Shown piece after piece: positions 63,893 through 64,000 of a stretch of DNA of 64,000 nucleotides. A program made the position numbers and the translations under genes. Origin of the DNA: Auanema rhodensis (taxonomy: Eukaryota; Nematoda; Chromadorea; Rhabditida; Rhabditidae); assembly GCA_964057225.1 (NCBI GenBank), contig OZ059900.1:12911638-12975637 (forward strand), read 5' to 3'. Below the pieces are notes generated by a model. That model did not search any database and was not told the origin of the DNA. It saw nothing but the letters and a program-made list of their open reading frames with translations. Position 1 is the stretch's first letter, and the number at the start of each line of letters is the position of its first letter.

Positions 63893-64000
63893 AAATCTAT
63901 TCAGGAAACTTATGAACTGTTCTAGCCTATCGCCGTATATGTGATCAGTGTACAAAGCTATACAAAGCTTTATCCGGTCAAACTATAATGTAAAAGACGC

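Larger units (their letters stand above)
9359..64000 (-). repeat. Tandem SL RNA gene array, 281-bp unit, 194 full-length SL genes
   Basis: The anchor AACTTGGGTAATT recurs at 9361 + 281n. I checked the phase at 9642, 9923, 10204, 10485, 23411, 37461, 51511, 63594 and 63875: there is no net insertion or deletion over 54 kb. Each unit has an SL RNA body (92 nt, - strand) and about 189 bp of spacer. Full-length SL genes have their 5' end at 9659 + 281k and their 3' stem end at 9568 + 281k, for k = 0 to 193. Spacer landmarks are the GACGCGTC palindrome (contains ACGCGT), AAGCTT, TGATCA and the doubled acaaagct. Main polymorphisms are tatatgtg/tataagtg, ccggtc/ccagtc, atagtgtc/atagggtc, acgcgtc/acgcgcc and gagata/gaggta. 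No 5S rRNA gene is present in the unit, unlike the C. elegans SL1-5S repeat. The array continues past the window edge. Confidence 0.97.

Noticed and set aside
9359-64000. CRISPR-like regular repeats
   Set aside because: The whole 281-bp unit is repeated with no unique spacers, and the context is eukaryotic; it is a tandem gene array.
9359-64000. Non-functional plain satellite DNA
   Set aside because: Each unit contains leader, splice donor, Sm-type site and stem-loops in SL RNA order, which chance would not produce.

Overview
This window comes from a nematode nuclear genome, most likely a rhabditid. Three things point there. (1) A 281-bp tandem repeat carries, in every unit, a spliced-leader (SL) RNA gene whose leader differs from the nematode SL1 leader (as I know it) at one of 22 positions. 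(2) The one protein gene that can be modelled has introns of 44-98 bp with TTTTCAG/TTTTAG-type acceptors. (3) That gene has a TTTTCAG site 13 nt before its ATG, as expected for SL trans-splicing.

Layout. 1-2130: about six head-to-tail copies of an AT-rich 358-bp satellite (satellite A). 2131-5323: about nine more copies in the opposite orientation, so the two blocks form a large inverted repeat. 5323-5705: 1.4 SL units with the SL RNA on the + strand. 5706-9358: a 3.65-kb non-satellite island. 9359-64000: an unbroken array with 194 full-length SL RNA genes on the - strand at exactly 281 bp, plus one truncated leader at its left edge. The SL genes on both sides point toward the island.

The island holds a small MITE-like inverted-repeat element, a six-exon chymotrypsin-fold serine protease gene on the - strand, a stem-loop-rich stretch, and a Polinton/Maverick-type integrase fragment on the + strand cut off by the array. 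A 479-bp tandem duplication copies the protease gene's catalytic-Ser exon and the start of its last exon, leaving a second, out-of-frame copy downstream.

The main result is that the 54.6-kb 'satellite' is a tandem SL RNA gene cluster. Each unit has a leader of GGTTTAATTACCCAAGTT plus AGAG, a GT splice donor, three stem-loops and an Sm-type site (ATTTTGG) inside about 92 nt, followed by about 189 bp of spacer/promoter. The changed leader base (A19) pairs with a changed partner (U37), which suggests selection on the fold. Diagnostic substitutions recur at offsets of exactly 10, 11, 12, 13, 34 and 129 units, recording repeated amplification of multi-unit blocks. Some copies look defective (donor, first base, leader or Sm site).

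All calls were made by eye. Expression, copy function and the correctness of the assembly in these repeats cannot be judged from sequence alone.
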